Below, piece after piece: positions 35,588-44,273 of a stretch of DNA of 51,645 nt. Numbering within the stretch: the stretch's first letter is position 1; every line of letters begins with the position of its first letter. Source of the stretch: Nostoc sp. JL33 (GTDB lineage Bacteria > Cyanobacteriota > Cyanobacteriia > Cyanobacteriales > Nostocaceae). The position numbers and the translations under genes are program-made. The stretch lies in contig NZ_JABXKP010000065.1 in assembly GCF_017114985.1 (NCBI RefSeq), positions 1-51,645 of the forward strand, written 5' to 3'. The notes beneath the pieces were generated by a model. It saw only the letters and a list, made by a program, of their open reading frames with translations, had not been told where the DNA came from and ran no database searches.

Positions 35588-35923
35588 TTAACCAACAGCA
35601 TAATCTGTAAATTGTCGTTTGAACGGTGAATGAAAGCCGACGACTATATCCTGCTTGGGGATACCTAAATTCGCTAAGTCTTCTCCTACTTCATTTTCTG
35701 TACCGTTATGTTGCAGCCAAACTTTACCGTCTTTAATATCTATATGTAAAAAACAACCATAAACACGGCGCTGATTTTTCCAACCGACATTCACAAGTTG
35801 GTAGTGGTGATGTTCTCTGTCAAAAACTAATTGAGTTTCAATTTCGGGGTCTTGATTAGCAATTGCAGCATATTCTTCGAGAAGTTGCTGAATTATTTTT
35901 TCATATTGCGTTAGTTTATCCAT
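35588..35923 (-). CDS. xisI: XisI-type fdxN element excision controlling factor
   Basis: The 111-residue protein matches XisI: YEKIIQQLLEEYAAI, QLVFDREHHHYQLVNVGW, HIDIKDGKVWLQHNGTE and DIVVGFHSPFKRQFTDYAVG are the usual blocks. In Anabaena, XisI with XisH is needed with the recombinase XisF for excision of the fdxN element in heterocysts; many genomes hold several such pairs not tied to an element. It overlaps xisH by 13 bases. Confidence 0.93.
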   Translation of the reverse strand: MDKLTQYEKIIQQLLEEYAAIANQDPEIETQLVFDREHHHYQLVNVGWKNQRRVYGCFLHIDIKDGKVWLQHNGTENEVGEDLANLGIPKQDIVVGFHSPFKRQFTDYAVG

Positions 35924-36348
35924 TCGACAAGATCCTCTGTCACTGGCTGATAAGTAATCAATTTAAGTTGATATGTTTTGATAATACTTTGTACAAGTCT
36001 AATGGTGAAAAAAGACGTGTATGTATCGATGGGAACTGCTAAATAAAGAATACGGTCTGGTTCTTGTTCAGATAATGCTAGCCGATAATTAATAAACTGT
36101 CCTAAAGCGGTGTGAAATTCTGAAATTACAGACGTTTTAAAAAAGCTTTTAACTTCAACAGCAATTTTTTCTCCCTCTCTTTCTGCTGCAAGAATTTTTT
36201 CTGCACCTAAATCTATGTACATATCCCCTAACTCAAAACTAACGGGTAAGGGATCGTGAGTAATTTTCCACCCTTCTTTTTCTAGCGTAGGCGTAGCCCG
36301 CCGTAGGCATCGCTTGACTGCATTGTGAAAGATATCTCTAGCTGGCAT
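35911..36348 (-). CDS. xisH: XisH-type protein with in-frame repeat insertion
   Basis: The 145-residue protein matches XisH: MPARDIFHNAVK, ITHDPLPV, MYIDLGAEKILAAEREGEKI, VEVKSF (PD-(D/E)XK-like core) and QFINYRLAL. Between HNAVKR and LEKEGW lie about eight extra residues (CLRRATPT) encoded by a dispersed repeat. Usual length is about 138. The frame is preserved, so the protein may still work. It leads the xisH-xisI unit. Confidence 0.9.
   Translation of the reverse strand: MPARDIFHNAVKRCLRRATPTLEKEGWKITHDPLPVSFELGDMYIDLGAEKILAAEREGEKIAVEVKSFFKTSVISEFHTALGQFINYRLALSEQEPDRILYLAVPIDTYTSFFTIRLVQSIIKTYQLKLITYQPVTEDLVEWIN
36282..36309. repeat. Dispersed repeat inserted in xisH
   Basis: GCGTAGGCGTAGCCCGCCGT and the following AGGCATCGC resemble segments near 33480-33500 and 49785-49810 (AGCCCGTCGTAGACAT). 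About 24 bp, a multiple of three, appear added relative to the usual XisH. Confidence 0.7.
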
Positions 36349-36473
36349 GATGCAACATCATAATAAATATACTAAAAATTCTAATAAAAAGATGTAGCAT
36401 CGCATTTACTTTGGGAATCATATACTTAGCAACTCTTGCTACTGACTCTCTACTATCCCCAGGTAATTATACG

Positions 36474-36950
36474 ATGGACGATCGCAATATCACAGGCACT
36501 CTTTCCCCAGAAGATATCCAAGAAATTAAAGCAGCGCTACAAATAATTGAACAAAAGATGCCCTTTCTCATTGCTTTAACTGCACAAGAACGCCGCAAGT
36601 TATTCAAAATGGGCGATAAAAGCCTAGCTTTTGTTACCAATAGCGTCAAGGCTGCTCAGTCTAACCGTGAGATTCTCCCAGCTAGCTTTGACATTGAAGA
36701 ATTTATCCGGGGTTATCAACTAGCCATCACCCTCAGCGAACTTTTAATCTCAATCCGGCAACTCTCCGAACAAGTAGATGATACCCTGTTGGCTGTCGGT
36801 AGCGAAGCGATGCTCGGCAGTTTGACAGTTTATAATTACGTCAAGACAGCAGCGAAAAAGACTCCAGGCTTAAAGACTGTAGCAGAACTGTTGAGCGATC
36901 GCTTTAAAGCTATTAGTAAAAACAGAGCTGCAAAAACTTCCGCCTCTTGA
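36474..36950 (+). CDS. Conserved hypothetical protein
   Basis: The product has about 158 residues from ATG 36474 (MDDRNITGTLSPEDIQEIKA); the 21-codon upstream extension is not convincing. The protein is helical and soluble, with IIEQKMPFLIALTAQERRKL, FIRGYQLAITLSELLISIRQ and a basic tail. I do not recognise the family. It is convergent with the WD40 kinase and ends ten bases before the 42-bp repeat array. Confidence 0.65.
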   Translation: MDDRNITGTLSPEDIQEIKAALQIIEQKMPFLIALTAQERRKLFKMGDKSLAFVTNSVKAAQSNREILPASFDIEEFIRGYQLAITLSELLISIRQLSEQVDDTLLAVGSEAMLGSLTVYNYVKTAAKKTPGLKTVAELLSDRFKAISKNRAAKTSAS

Positions 36951-36960
36951 TAAATTAATA

Positions 36961-37170
36961 CTCGTGAATGAGTCTTTTAGCTCCATTCATCCACCTTTGA
37001 TACTCGTGAATGAGTCTTTTAGCTCCATTCATCCACCTTTGATACTCGTGAACGAGTCTTTTAGCTCCATTCATCCACCTTTGATACTCATTAATGAGTC
37101 TTTTAGCTCCATTAATCCACCTTTGATACTCGTGAACGAGTCTTTTAGCTCCATTCATCCACCTTTTATA
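36961..37170. repeat. Tandem repeat, 5 x 42 bp, with conserved hairpin
   Basis: Five units start CTCGTGAATGAGTCTTTTAG and continue CTCCATTCATCCACCTTTGATA. In each, TGAATG can pair with CATTCA. In unit 4 both arms change together (TTAATG / CATTAA), keeping the pairing. Open frames on both strands (14-residue repeats) follow from the 42-bp length and are not considered genes. The array lies between convergent genes. Confidence 0.85.
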
Positions 37171-37272
37171 GCGTTTCCTAATCACATGAAGTACATCTTA
37201 GCCCCCTCCTCGCTTGCTCTTAGGGGGTTGGGGGTGGGGTTCAGTACTTACTCAAACGAGAACCGCTATAAT

Positions 37273-39600
37273 CTATGGCACACGCCACATTTTAATAGTA
37301 TTATCCTTACTGCCACTCACTAGAGTCTGTCCATCTGGACTAATAGCAACGGCATAAACTAAATCTGTATGCCCGGCGAGGGTATTTTTCAACTCACCCG
37401 TTTGCAAATTCCAAATTTTAATTGTGTTATCAAAACTTCCACTCACTAGCGTCTGTCCATCTGGGCTGATGGCGACGGAAGTCACCCCATATTTATGCCA
37501 GTCGAGCGTATTTTTTAACTCACCCGTTTGTAGATTCCAAATCTTGATTGTTTTGTCAGCACTCCCACTCACAAGAGTTTGTCCATCTGGGGTAATAGCG
37601 AGAGAATAAACTAAATCTGTATGCCCAGTCAGGGTAGCTTTTAAAGAAGGTGGTTGTAGATTCCAAATCTTGATTGTATTATCGTAACTCCCACTTACTA
37701 AAGTCTTGCCATCTGGACTCAAAGCTACTCGCCAAACAGATTTAGTATGCCCAGTGAGAGTATTTTTTAGTTTACCTGTTTGCAAATTCCAAATTTTGAT
37801 AGTCTTGTCGGCACTCCCACTCGCCAAAGTCTCTCCATCGGAGTTAATGGCAACAGAATTAACCGCATCTTTATGTCCAGTGAGAGTATTTTTTAAGCTG
37901 CCATTTTCCAGATTCCAAACCTTGATTGTGCCATCTTTGCTTCCACTTACCAAAGTCTTGCCATCTGGACTAATAGCAACAGAATTCACCGCATCCGTAT
38001 GTAAGGAAAGGGTAGTTTTCAAGCCACCCGTTTGCAGATTCCAAATTTTGATGCTTCTATCCCCACTGCCACTTACTAGAGTTTTTCCATCCTGGCTAAT
38101 AGCAAGACTACTCACCCAATCTGTATGCCCAGTCAGGCTGTTAACTAGCGCCAGTTTCTCATAAGCGACGGTTTTGGCCCAAAGATGATTAGTAATTTGC
38201 GAAATTCCATATCCGCCTAAAGCTAAAGACAGAATAATACCAGCTATTAGCAATGGTTTTTTAGATTTAGCTTTTTGCTTGGGTAAATCTACAGGTGATA
38301 ATAGTTGATTATTGTCAATTGCTGTGGGCAGTATCTCTGGTATCGGCAGAGGTAATTGATCATAATATGTTCCTGTGGCTGGAATCTCTAGCGGAAGTGG
38401 GGATGATTGATCATAATATGTTGCCGTAGGTGGAATATCTGGTATCGGCAGAGGTAATTGATCATAATATGTTCCTGTGGCTGGAATCTCTAGCGGAAGT
38501 GGGGATGATTGATCATAATATGTTGCCGTAGGTGGAATATCTGGTATCGGCAGAGGTAATTGATCATAATATGTTCCTGTGGCTGGAATCTCTAGCTGTG
38601 GCGGTGATGGTTGATAATGATATGTTCCGGTAGGTGGGATATTTGGCAGTGGCGGGGATGCTTGATGATAATATGTTGCTGTGGAAGGCACATCAGCTAA
38701 TGGTGGCAGACAATTTAAATCTTGTAAAACTGCCTCAGCCGATTGATAACGCCCCTGGTAATCTGTTTTCAGCAACTTATCTAAGATAGCTGCTAATTCT
38801 TCGCTCAATGGTTGCCGCAAATGTTGCCGCCAATCATCAATCCAGCCGTATCCTTGTTTCTTCCACAATTCCCAAGGGGCAATAGTGGTGAGGAGATGAA
38901 AGCAAGTTGCACCTAAACTATATAAATCACTAGCTGGATATGCTTCACCGCTCTGCATTTGTTCTAAGGGTGCATAGCCAAAGGAGCCAATAGTTGTTCC
39001 TTGTTGAGCAACCACTGTCTGACTCAATTGTTTAGATGCACCAAAATCAATGAGTACTAAATCTCCTTTAGTTGGTTGGGGAAATTTGCGACGAATGATA
39101 TTCTGTGGCTTGATATCGCGGTGAATGACTTTGTGTTGATGAACAGATTTAAGGATGTTTAATAAATCGAGCAATAATTCCCGAATCTTGAATTCACTAA
39201 AGATTCCCTGGTGTTGTAATTCTTCTAATAAATTCTGCCCTTCAACATACTGCTGCACCAGATACAGGCGCTTATCTTCCTCGAAATATGCAAACAGTGT
39301 CGGAATTTGGAGATGTTCTCCTAACTGTTGTAGTCGCCTTGCTTCTTGCTGAAATAATTCTGTTGCCTTGTGGAGTGCGCCAGTTCCTTGTACCTGCGGT
39401 GCAAATTGTTTGATGACGCATATTTCATTGAACTTTTCAACGTCTTCAGCCAAATAAGTTTTACCAAATCCCCCGCTACCTAATACTTGGATAGGGCGAT
39501 AGTGTCGCAATATTACCAGGGAAATTCCGCAGTTGGAGCAAATCTTTGTCTCATCAGAACAGGGGGGATTGTGGCATGAGGAGTTGAGGCAACATATCAT
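37273..39600 (-). CDS. Serine/threonine kinase with WD40 repeats
   Basis: The 775-residue protein starts with a Cys-rich segment (residues 3-24: CC, C, C, CSNC), probably a small zinc ribbon. The kinase domain (about 33-300) has LGSGGFGKTY, Lys64, HRDIKPQN (160-167) and LIDFGASK (DFG 185-187). A Pro/Tyr-rich linker of repeated PATGTYYDQ / PPTATYYDQ units follows, then one membrane helix (LLIAGIILSLALGGYGI), and seven WD40 blades ending in KMWRVP. The kinase thus faces the cytoplasm and the propeller the periplasm or lumen. The linker DNA has a 102-bp direct repeat. It probably senses a signal through the propeller. Confidence 0.93.
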   Translation of the reverse strand: MICCLNSSCHNPPCSDETKICSNCGISLVILRHYRPIQVLGSGGFGKTYLAEDVEKFNEICVIKQFAPQVQGTGALHKATELFQQEARRLQQLGEHLQIPTLFAYFEEDKRLYLVQQYVEGQNLLEELQHQGIFSEFKIRELLLDLLNILKSVHQHKVIHRDIKPQNIIRRKFPQPTKGDLVLIDFGASKQLSQTVVAQQGTTIGSFGYAPLEQMQSGEAYPASDLYSLGATCFHLLTTIAPWELWKKQGYGWIDDWRQHLRQPLSEELAAILDKLLKTDYQGRYQSAEAVLQDLNCLPPLADVPSTATYYHQASPPLPNIPPTGTYHYQPSPPQLEIPATGTYYDQLPLPIPDIPPTATYYDQSSPLPLEIPATGTYYDQLPLPIPDIPPTATYYDQSSPLPLEIPATGTYYDQLPLPIPEILPTAIDNNQLLSPVDLPKQKAKSKKPLLIAGIILSLALGGYGISQITNHLWAKTVAYEKLALVNSLTGHTDWVSSLAISQDGKTLVSGSGDRSIKIWNLQTGGLKTTLSLHTDAVNSVAISPDGKTLVSGSKDGTIKVWNLENGSLKNTLTGHKDAVNSVAINSDGETLASGSADKTIKIWNLQTGKLKNTLTGHTKSVWRVALSPDGKTLVSGSYDNTIKIWNLQPPSLKATLTGHTDLVYSLAITPDGQTLVSGSADKTIKIWNLQTGELKNTLDWHKYGVTSVAISPDGQTLVSGSFDNTIKIWNLQTGELKNTLAGHTDLVYAVAISPDGQTLVSGSKDNTIKMWRVP
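38339..38640. repeat. 102-bp direct repeats inside the kinase linker
   Basis: Starting at 38339, 38441 and 38543 the same sequence (GGTATCGGCAGAGGTAATTG onward) recurs; the first two periods of 102 bp are almost identical and the third is partial. 102 bp is 34 codons, so copy number can change without breaking the frame. Confidence 0.85.
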
Positions 39601-40171
39601 ACAGCGTGCATCTACCTACAGATGGATTCATTATTACCTAGTAAACAGCTACTGTCAGCCTTCAGTAGTCCCCTTGTCATGAGTACTAAGTATAATTGCA
39701 TGGGTAAATGCAGTGCGATCGCTAGTTGAGAAATCAGTAGACTTTTTGCATAAATCAAAAAAAAGAACCCCGCCCCGCCTTTGACATACGTCAAAGTCTC
39801 CCCTAAGAGCAGGCGGGGCTACGGTGTACACACAAGTCGGTCGAATTACCCCCCTTAATTCCCCCGATATATTGGGGGGAAACAATAAATCTAGTTCCCT
39901 CCCCAATAGACCTATCCACAAATAAAGCTCAAAATAGCTGAAATCCTTACCTAGTAAGCTTTTTAGCTAAAATAAAACAATAATCTCTAAAACCCTCTCC
40001 AGGGCTAGGTTTCAGGCAAATAAAGTTCTCATTTCCGGATAGGTCTAATATATCGGGGAGGGTTAGGGTGGGGTAAAATCTTGGTTAATCACCTATTTCA
40101 GACTTCTGTGTACAGCGTAGGCAGGCTCTTAGGGGGCTTTTGCAAGAGGTCTAATATAATTCTTTCTGGTG
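39601..40171. other. Intergenic region with hairpins and a MITE-like element
   Basis: A CTTTGACATACGTCAAAG hairpin (39779-39796) lies within a larger CCCCGCC/GGCGGGG pair (about 39770-39820). CCCCCGATATATTGGGGG occurs near 39863-39880. The MITE-like element at 39907-40047 follows. AGGTCTAATATA occurs twice (40041, 40148). No gene is supported. Confidence 0.6.
39907..40047. mobile_element. MITE-like element with TAGACCTATCC ends
   Basis: TAGACCTATCC at 39907-39917 is inverted as GGATAGGTCTA at 40037-40047, with further partial match (ACAAATAAAG / GGAAATGAG). The 141-bp interior is non-coding. Confidence 0.6.
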
Positions 40172-40202
40172 AATTAAGGCTGGGCGATGCCCAGCCTTAA
40201 TT
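40172..40202 (-). terminator. Terminator of glgB
   Basis: AATTAAGGCTGGGC and GCCCAGCCTTAATT form a perfect 14-bp stem with a three-base loop, one base after the glgB stop on the minus strand. The stem is flanked by A/T as in an intrinsic terminator. Confidence 0.85.
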
Positions 40203-40203
40203 G

Positions 40204-42495
40204 TTATCCAATTACCTCAGCAGTCTTCTTCTTATCCAACTTGAGAATCAACACACCCAAAGGTGGCAAACACAAATCCAGGGAATAGGGATGACTGTGC
40301 AAAGACCAATCATCCGTCCACTTACCACCTAAGTTGCCCATATTACTGCCGCCATACGGTCGCGCATCACTATTGAACAACTCAGTATAAAATCCCTTTT
40401 GCGGTACACCGATGCGGTAGTGAGAATGGGGTTGTGGTGTAAAATTGCAAACGACGATCGCAAAATCATCAGAATCCTTGTCGCGACGGATGAAGGAAAC
40501 TACACTATGGCGATTATCGCTACAGTCAATCCACTCAAACCCAGCTTGGGCAAAATCCTGAGTGTACAAAACTGGTTCTGAACGGTAGAGATGGTTCAAA
40601 TCCTGGAAAAACTTTTTTAACTGTTGGTGGGCTTCATGCTGCAATAAATGCCACTGCAAATCTGCCCAAGCATTCCACTCACTCCACTGCCCAAACTCCA
40701 TGCTCATAAACATGGTTTTCTTGCCTGGGTGAGCAAACATATAGCTAAATAAACAACGCACATTAGCTAACTTCTGCCATGTATCCCCCGGCATTTTACC
40801 GATGATATTGCTCTTGCCATGCACCACTTCATCGTGGGACAGAGCCAGCATGAAGTTCTCGCTGTGGTTGTACCACATACTAAAAGTGATATTGTTTTGG
40901 TGGAACTGACGGAACCAAGGGTCCATGCTGAAGTAATCCAGCATATCGTGCATCCACCCCATATCCCACTTCAAGTTAAAGCCCAGTCCGCCTGTGTAGG
41001 TGGGCCAAGATACCATTGGCCAGGAAGTAGATTCTTCAGCAATTGAGAGAATGCCAGGGAAATAGCTAAAGATAATGTGATTTACCTGACGCAGAAAATC
41101 TGCTGCTTCTAGGTTTTCTCTACCGCCGTACTGGTTGGGCAGCCATTCTCCGGGTTCGCGGCAATAATCATTGTAGAGCATCGAGGCAACAGCATCGACA
41201 CGAATCCCGTCAATGTGGTACTTGTCGAACCAGAAGAGGGCATTTGCTGCTAAGAAATTACTGACTTCACGGCGACCGTAGTTGAACACCAACGTACCCC
41301 ATCCTTTGTGTTCGCCTTTGCGGGGGTCAGCGTGTTCATACAGGTGGCTACCATCAAAGAAAGCTAAACCATGTCCATCTTTGGGGAAGTGACCAGGAAC
41401 CCAATCTACAATTACCCCTAGATCATTTTCGTGACATTTGTCAACAAAATACATGAAATCTTCGGGGCTGCCAAAACGGGAGGTGGGAGCATAGTACCCA
41501 GTTACTTGATAACCCCAAGAACCATCAAAGGGATGCTCCGCAATCGGCAGCAATTCTAGATGGGTATATCCTAATTCTTTGACATAGGGAATGAGTCGTT
41601 CTGCCAGTTCCCGGTACGTAAGGAAGCGTGCGCCCGGCTTCAGTTCGGAAACGATAACTACCGGTTCAGTTTCACCATTGGGGAGTTTCGCTGGTTGGGC
41701 ACTCGAAGCGTGTAACCAAGAGCCTAAATGCACTTCGTAGACTGAGACGGGCTGAGTCAAGGGGTCAGTGCGACGCCGCTTTGCCATCCAATTTTCATCA
41801 GTCCATCTGTAAGCATTTAAATCAGTGACAATGGAAGCCGTTTTCGGGCGGGGTTCTTGCTGGAAACCGTAGGGATCAGATTTTTCGTAAATGTGTCCTT
41901 CAAAATTTTTGATTTCATATTTGTAATGCTCTCCCACACCGATTTCAGGAATAAATAATTCCCAAACCCCGGTGCGGCCTTTACGCATCTGGTTTTTACG
42001 GCCATCCCAGAGATTGAAATCTCCCAGCAATGAAACATTGCGAGCGTTGGGTGCCCAAACAGCAAAATAAACACCTTTAACGCCGTCTATTACCGCCGGG
42101 TGCGCTCCTAGTTTTTCGTATATCCGGTGATGGTTGCCTTCACTAAACAAATGCAAGTCAAAGTCTGTCAAGTTGGGAGAACGGAAAGCGTAAGGGTCAT
42201 AGATGACACGTTCATGTTCCCCTTCTTTAATCCGTAACTGGTAGTTTGCCAGTTCTGCGGTTTCAATCGTGCATTCAAAAAAGTGGGGATGATGCACTGT
42301 TTGCATCGGGTATTCCTTCCGTTGTTCAGGAAGAACCACCCATACTGCACTTGCATTTGGTAAGTAAGCTCGCACAGCCCAGACAGTTTTGCCGTCTTGT
42401 TCTATGGGATGAGAACCTAGTATTTCAAAGGGATCGTTATGCTGATTCCAAACGATGCTGTTAACCTGTTCAGGGGCGATCGTGGTCATGGACAT
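40204..42495 (-). CDS. glgB: 1,4-alpha-glucan branching enzyme
   Basis: The 763-residue GH13 enzyme introduces alpha-1,6 branches into glycogen. The N-terminal CBM48 region (about 15-230) precedes the catalytic barrel: VIVDWVPGHFPKD, DGIRVDAVASMLYNDY (nucleophile Asp), SIAEESTSWP (acid Glu) and LALSHDEVVHGK (transition-state Asp). The C-terminal beta domain ends in LPPLGVLIL. The length is normal. MSMTTIAP has a second Met two codons on. It is a monocistronic unit with its own terminator. Confidence 0.96.
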   Translation of the reverse strand: MSMTTIAPEQVNSIVWNQHNDPFEILGSHPIEQDGKTVWAVRAYLPNASAVWVVLPEQRKEYPMQTVHHPHFFECTIETAELANYQLRIKEGEHERVIYDPYAFRSPNLTDFDLHLFSEGNHHRIYEKLGAHPAVIDGVKGVYFAVWAPNARNVSLLGDFNLWDGRKNQMRKGRTGVWELFIPEIGVGEHYKYEIKNFEGHIYEKSDPYGFQQEPRPKTASIVTDLNAYRWTDENWMAKRRRTDPLTQPVSVYEVHLGSWLHASSAQPAKLPNGETEPVVIVSELKPGARFLTYRELAERLIPYVKELGYTHLELLPIAEHPFDGSWGYQVTGYYAPTSRFGSPEDFMYFVDKCHENDLGVIVDWVPGHFPKDGHGLAFFDGSHLYEHADPRKGEHKGWGTLVFNYGRREVSNFLAANALFWFDKYHIDGIRVDAVASMLYNDYCREPGEWLPNQYGGRENLEAADFLRQVNHIIFSYFPGILSIAEESTSWPMVSWPTYTGGLGFNLKWDMGWMHDMLDYFSMDPWFRQFHQNNITFSMWYNHSENFMLALSHDEVVHGKSNIIGKMPGDTWQKLANVRCLFSYMFAHPGKKTMFMSMEFGQWSEWNAWADLQWHLLQHEAHQQLKKFFQDLNHLYRSEPVLYTQDFAQAGFEWIDCSDNRHSVVSFIRRDKDSDDFAIVVCNFTPQPHSHYRIGVPQKGFYTELFNSDARPYGGSNMGNLGGKWTDDWSLHSHPYSLDLCLPPLGVLILKLDKKKTAEVIG

Positions 42496-42669
42496 GAAGC
42501 TACCTAAGTGAAATAACGTGATTGACTAAATCTAGTTTTTTAATATCTATATATATTCTTTACATTTATTTGCAATTTTGTCGTCACCGTTATCCTACAT
42601 CAGAATGGGGCAAACAGGGGATGGCGCATTGCACAGAGGATGAATGAGTAATGACTAATGAGGAATGTA

Positions 42670-43002
42670 TCAAAAATTTAAAAATGGGAAAAACTGAAGT
42701 AACGTTTTACGTATGCGAAGCAAGAAAACCTGTTCCCGAATTTTGGGGTCTAGTTTTGGTGGCGGGGCTTCTTGCAGCTGCGCTTGCAATTGAATGTATT
42801 CGGCAGCTGTGAGAAATCTTCCATCAATAGGCGATCGCGCTTCTATGATAATCTTAGTGCGTAATATTTCTTCTGGTATATCCTCTGCTGGCGGTAAGGC
42901 TACTACTGCTGCTCCCCAATAGCTACTTAAGACAACTAACGTAGCAGTAATCACAATTAAGCACAGTAATTGTATAGCCTTTCTCGCTTTAACTTTCCTC
43001 AT
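42670..43002 (-). CDS. Small membrane-anchored conserved protein
   Basis: From ATG 43002 the protein has 110 residues: MRKVKARKAIQ, one membrane helix or signal anchor (LLCLIVITATLVVLSSYWGA), then a soluble part with PAEDIPEEILRTKIIIEARS and PIDGRFLTAAEYIQLQAQL. The start is uncertain: AGGAG directly abuts this ATG, and the frame is open 86 codons further upstream. It resembles small cyanobacterial proteins of unknown role with an IPEEILRTEI motif. Confidence 0.6.
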   Translation of the reverse strand: MRKVKARKAIQLLCLIVITATLVVLSSYWGAAVVALPPAEDIPEEILRTKIIIEARSPIDGRFLTAAEYIQLQAQLQEAPPPKLDPKIREQVFLLRIRKTLLQFFPFLNF

Positions 43003-43539
43003 CTCCTGAAGTGCGTTCACAACGCAGGATGAAAATCTGTTTTTCCTATTCTCCACATTCCCTATGTCCATTACAGATTTTCCCAATAAAAATCTGGCAA
43101 TATCAAGGGACATTACCAGGTCTCTCCTGATCCGGAATAGACTACAGGGAATGCTCAAGAGCAATTGCCAGTGAGCGATCGCGATGAATTGTTTTACTTT
43201 CTCAAAACTTAGGAGTCTCAGCCATTGCAAATACCAAACCAGGGAAGTACCTTGCCACAAAATGGCTTAGATTCACATAACTCAACTCCCTTGGACTTGG
43301 AACAAGGTTCGGTCAGCCGAGAATTTCAGGCGGACACTTGGTTGAGGACGTAACCCTCATCACCAGTGTCCTCTAGTTGCTGTCCTACTTAGCTGATATA
43401 TGAGCAAACTCTAGGCTCTGATACACCAATAGTAAAGCGTGCAGGTTTTTACGTTAACCTAATTAATTCAAGCTATGTAGTGACAACCGTTGTTACTAAG
43501 CTGTTTTCGGCATGATTTAAACTAAAGCTTACTGTTGCC
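43003..43539. other. Intergenic region
   Basis: No gene other than the doubtful upstream extension of the previous frame (to 43260) is supported. I see no recognisable repeat or RNA here. Confidence 0.4.
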
Positions 43540-43767
43540 TTATTTAGGAGTAGCTGCGGGAGTAGGTGCTGTAGTAGCTGCGGGAGTAGGTGCTGTAGTA
43601 GCGGCAGGGCTAGACCCCGCAGGAGGTGCATCAGTTGGTTCACCTGTAGCAGCAGGAGCAGTAGTGGCACCACCACCAGCACCACCTTCACCACCACCAC
43701 CTTCACAGGCTCCCAGAATTGCAGCCAGACTTAACATTAAAGCCAAACCAAAGATTTTTGTTTTCAT
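43540..43767 (-). CDS. Small Ala/Pro/Thr-rich lipoprotein
   Basis: The 75-residue product has a signal peptide with lipobox ILGAC (MKTKIFGLALMLSLAAILGA, Cys21). The mature part is a low-complexity tail: EGGGGEGGAGGG, then repeated PAATTAPTPAATTAPTP. It would be lipid-anchored outside the inner membrane. The repeats (GTAGCTGCGGGAGTAGGTGC in DNA) suggest length variation. Its function is unknown. Confidence 0.75.
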   Translation of the reverse strand: MKTKIFGLALMLSLAAILGACEGGGGEGGAGGGATTAPAATGEPTDAPPAGSSPAATTAPTPAATTAPTPAATPK

Positions 43768-44273
43768 AACTCCTCTTTCACCAATTGTGGCTAGAACAAT
43801 TTTTCGCCTGTTGAATACGATACCGTATTTATTGCTTTTTTTTAATCCTGCGAGATTACATACTTAAAAAAACAATCCTTTGGCGTATTCTTTTTAGGAA
43901 TTACATATTATACAGCCATCTGTAATGGTTCTCTTAACTCAGGAGTAAAACCCAAATAACCACGTTTACTAGCAAACGGAGTTATCATAGCAAAAAATTT
44001 TATTTTTTTCACGGAGTATTGCATCTTGGTGCCCCGCGTTGCCATACTTTAGGTGCGATACCTAAAGGGCAAGCTGTCCAGTTGCTAATCGCTGATTGTA
44101 AACATTGCAATATCTAGAGGATGAAAACATTGGTACAGCTACCTATCAGAACAGTTAAAAGGGTGTAGTCTGTTATGTGTGCTTGTTGCACAGAAGGTGA
44201 TTTTAACCTATGCAAAAACAGACAATAAAGACAATCAATCTAAAGTACAGTATTTCCCATCTAAAAAAAAATT
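43768..44273. other. Intergenic region with a small palindrome
   Basis: This AT-rich gap lies between divergent genes. A TGTGC-TTGTT-GCACA palindrome (44178-44192) lies about 80 bp before the FtsL-like gene and might be an operator. No gene is supported. Confidence 0.4.

Noticed and set aside
36961..37170. CRISPR-like array
   Set aside because: Units are contiguous 42-bp repeats with no unique spacers, and there are no cas genes nearby.
37424..39352. Several plus-strand frames across the kinase gene
   Set aside because: They are antisense shadows of the WD40 repeats and kinase domain, with low-complexity residues following the repeat period.
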